From NCBI RefSeq assembly GCF_010994755.1, contig NZ_WHSB02000007.1, forward strand, positions 186,001 to 250,000: a stretch of 64,000 bases of DNA, given 5' to 3'. Position numbers and translations under genes: made by a program. The notes beneath the pieces are model-generated. The model saw only the letters and a program-made list of their open reading frames with translations. It was not told the origin of the DNA and made no database searches. The stretch comes from Shinella lacus (GTDB lineage: Bacteria; Pseudomonadota; Alphaproteobacteria; Rhizobiales; Rhizobiaceae). Positions 63,189-64,000 of this stretch are shown in pieces (position 1 is the first letter of the stretch; each line of letters opens with the position of its first letter).

Positions 63189-63282
63189 ACGCCTTTCGGT
63201 CAGGTCGCTTTCCCCCAAGAGTGCGGATGCACCCGGCGCTGAAGCGCCGATAGTGCATCGAGGGACCGAACGGGAGAGTTCC

Positions 63283-64000
63283 ATGGACGGCTTCATTCAG
63301 GACTTCGCAAATTCCGACAGGCTCCGCCGGCGTGCCCATTGGGTCATCCCCGGCGGCGCCCATACCTATGCCAAGGGGGACGACCAGTATCCGGTGCTGT
63401 CCCCCGGTTTCATCGTCGAAGGCCATGGCTGCCATGTCTTTGACGTCGATGGAAACGCCTATATCGAATACGGCATGGGCAACCGCGCGGTCGGCCTCGG
63501 CCATGCCTATGCTCCCGTCCTCGATGCCGTGGCACATCAACTGGAGCTCGGCTGCAATTTCACCCGGCCGGCGCGTATCGAGGTCGAGTGCGCCTCGGCC
63601 TTCCTCCAGATGGTGCCCGGCGCGGACATGGTGAAATTCTGCAAGGACGGGTCGGATGCGACCTCGGCGGCGGTTCGCCTCGCACGGGCGGCGACCGGCC
63701 GGGACTATATTGCGCGCTGCCAGGACCATCCGTTCTTCTCCACCGACGACTGGTTCATCGGCACGACGGAGATGAATGCCGGCATTCCCGAGGCCGTGCG
63801 CAACCTGACGCTCGGCTTTCGCTACAACGATCTCGACGACGCGCGCGACCTGTTCGCCCGCCATCCGGGCAAGATCGCCGCCTTCATTCTGGAGGCCTCG
63901 CGCGGCGACGATCCCGCGGAGGGCTATCTCCATGACCTTCAGGAGCTGTGCCACCAGAATGGCGCGCTGTTCATTCTCGACGAGATGATCACCGGCTTCC
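63283..64000 (+). CDS. Class III aminotransferase, glutamate-1-semialdehyde aminomutase family (cut by window edge)
   Basis: 239 visible residues of a PLP enzyme. N-terminal MDGFIQDFANSDRLRRRAHWVIPGGAHTYAKGDDQYP, DVDGNAYIEYGMGNRAVGLGHAYAPV, and the phosphate-cup KDGSDATSAAVRLARAATGR, with FILDEMITGF (the Asp that contacts the pyridine nitrogen) at the edge. The Lys lies beyond base 64000. Such GSA-family aminotransferases also occur in polysaccharide loci, which fits the nearby cluster, but the substrate cannot be read. GGGAGA precedes the ATG. Confidence 0.88.
   Translation, partial: MDGFIQDFANSDRLRRRAHWVIPGGAHTYAKGDDQYPVLSPGFIVEGHGCHVFDVDGNAYIEYGMGNRAVGLGHAYAPVLDAVAHQLELGCNFTRPARIEVECASAFLQMVPGADMVKFCKDGSDATSAAVRLARAATGRDYIARCQDHPFFSTDDWFIGTTEMNAGIPEAVRNLTLGFRYNDLDDARDLFARHPGKIAAFILEASRGDDPAEGYLHDLQELCHQNGALFILDEMITGF

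Noticed and set aside
1-64000. CRISPR array, insertion sequence, prophage or integrative element
   Set aside because: No regular spacer repeats, transposase, integrase or phage structural genes were seen.

Overview
The window is GC-rich bacterial chromosome that reads as Rhizobiaceae (Rhizobiales, Alphaproteobacteria; Shinella/Rhizobium/Ensifer-like). The grounds are the clpP-clpX-lon-hupB block, a fused secDF, a hut cluster using the formimidoylglutamate deiminase (HutF/HutG) route, an alphaproteobacterial-type LexA box (GTTC-N7-GTTC), and rhizobial-style intergenic palindromes. The genus is inferred from recognised families only; no database was searched.

Layout. 1-13 kb: the end of an agmatinase gene, rplM-rpsI, small metabolic genes (thioesterase, enoyl-CoA-hydratase-like, DMT transporter, two tandem CoA-binding proteins, O-acetylhomoserine sulfhydrylase with a cupin), a MarR/SDR divergent pair, a cytochrome P450, a Phd/PIN toxin-antitoxin pair and gamma-glutamyltransferase. 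12.9-18.8 kb: protein quality control (clpP, a YjbR-type gene, clpX, lon) and hupB. 19-30 kb: a secreted phytase-like protein behind a likely Pho box, a MarR regulator that appears to be leaderless, an SbcD/SbcC-like (YhaO/YhaN) pair, and secDF. 30-36 kb: a FAD oxidoreductase, LysR regulator, polar amino acid binding protein, mannonate dehydratase and aldo/keto reductase. 36-44.4 kb: the complete histidine utilisation cluster, hutIHGUD on the minus strand diverging from hutFC on the plus strand, with a TGTA-N2-TACA HutC-type operator between.

44.4-48.7 kb is the least ordinary part. A CHASE2-type membrane nucleotide cyclase diverges from a small membrane protein resembling the Pycsar effector PycTM. 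Next come a membrane-anchored hexapeptide acetyltransferase and a two-gene operon of very small proteins directly under a LexA box. 48.9-57.7 kb is a surface-polysaccharide locus: a WecA-type initiating transferase, a GT2, an acetyltransferase, three overlapping GT4 genes, and gmd-fcl for GDP-L-fucose. 57.7-63 kb holds a 1441-residue CheB-CheR-PAS-histidine kinase-REC-REC-LuxR protein diverging from a LuxR regulator with a degenerate receiver. The window ends inside a class III aminotransferase gene of the glutamate-1-semialdehyde aminomutase family.

Three copies of one ~145-bp palindromic element (8751, 44406, 63045) sit against gene ends. They show covarying arm positions, and in two copies the element supplies the stop codon of a neighbouring gene. 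No tRNA, rRNA, CRISPR array, insertion sequence, prophage or replication origin was seen.
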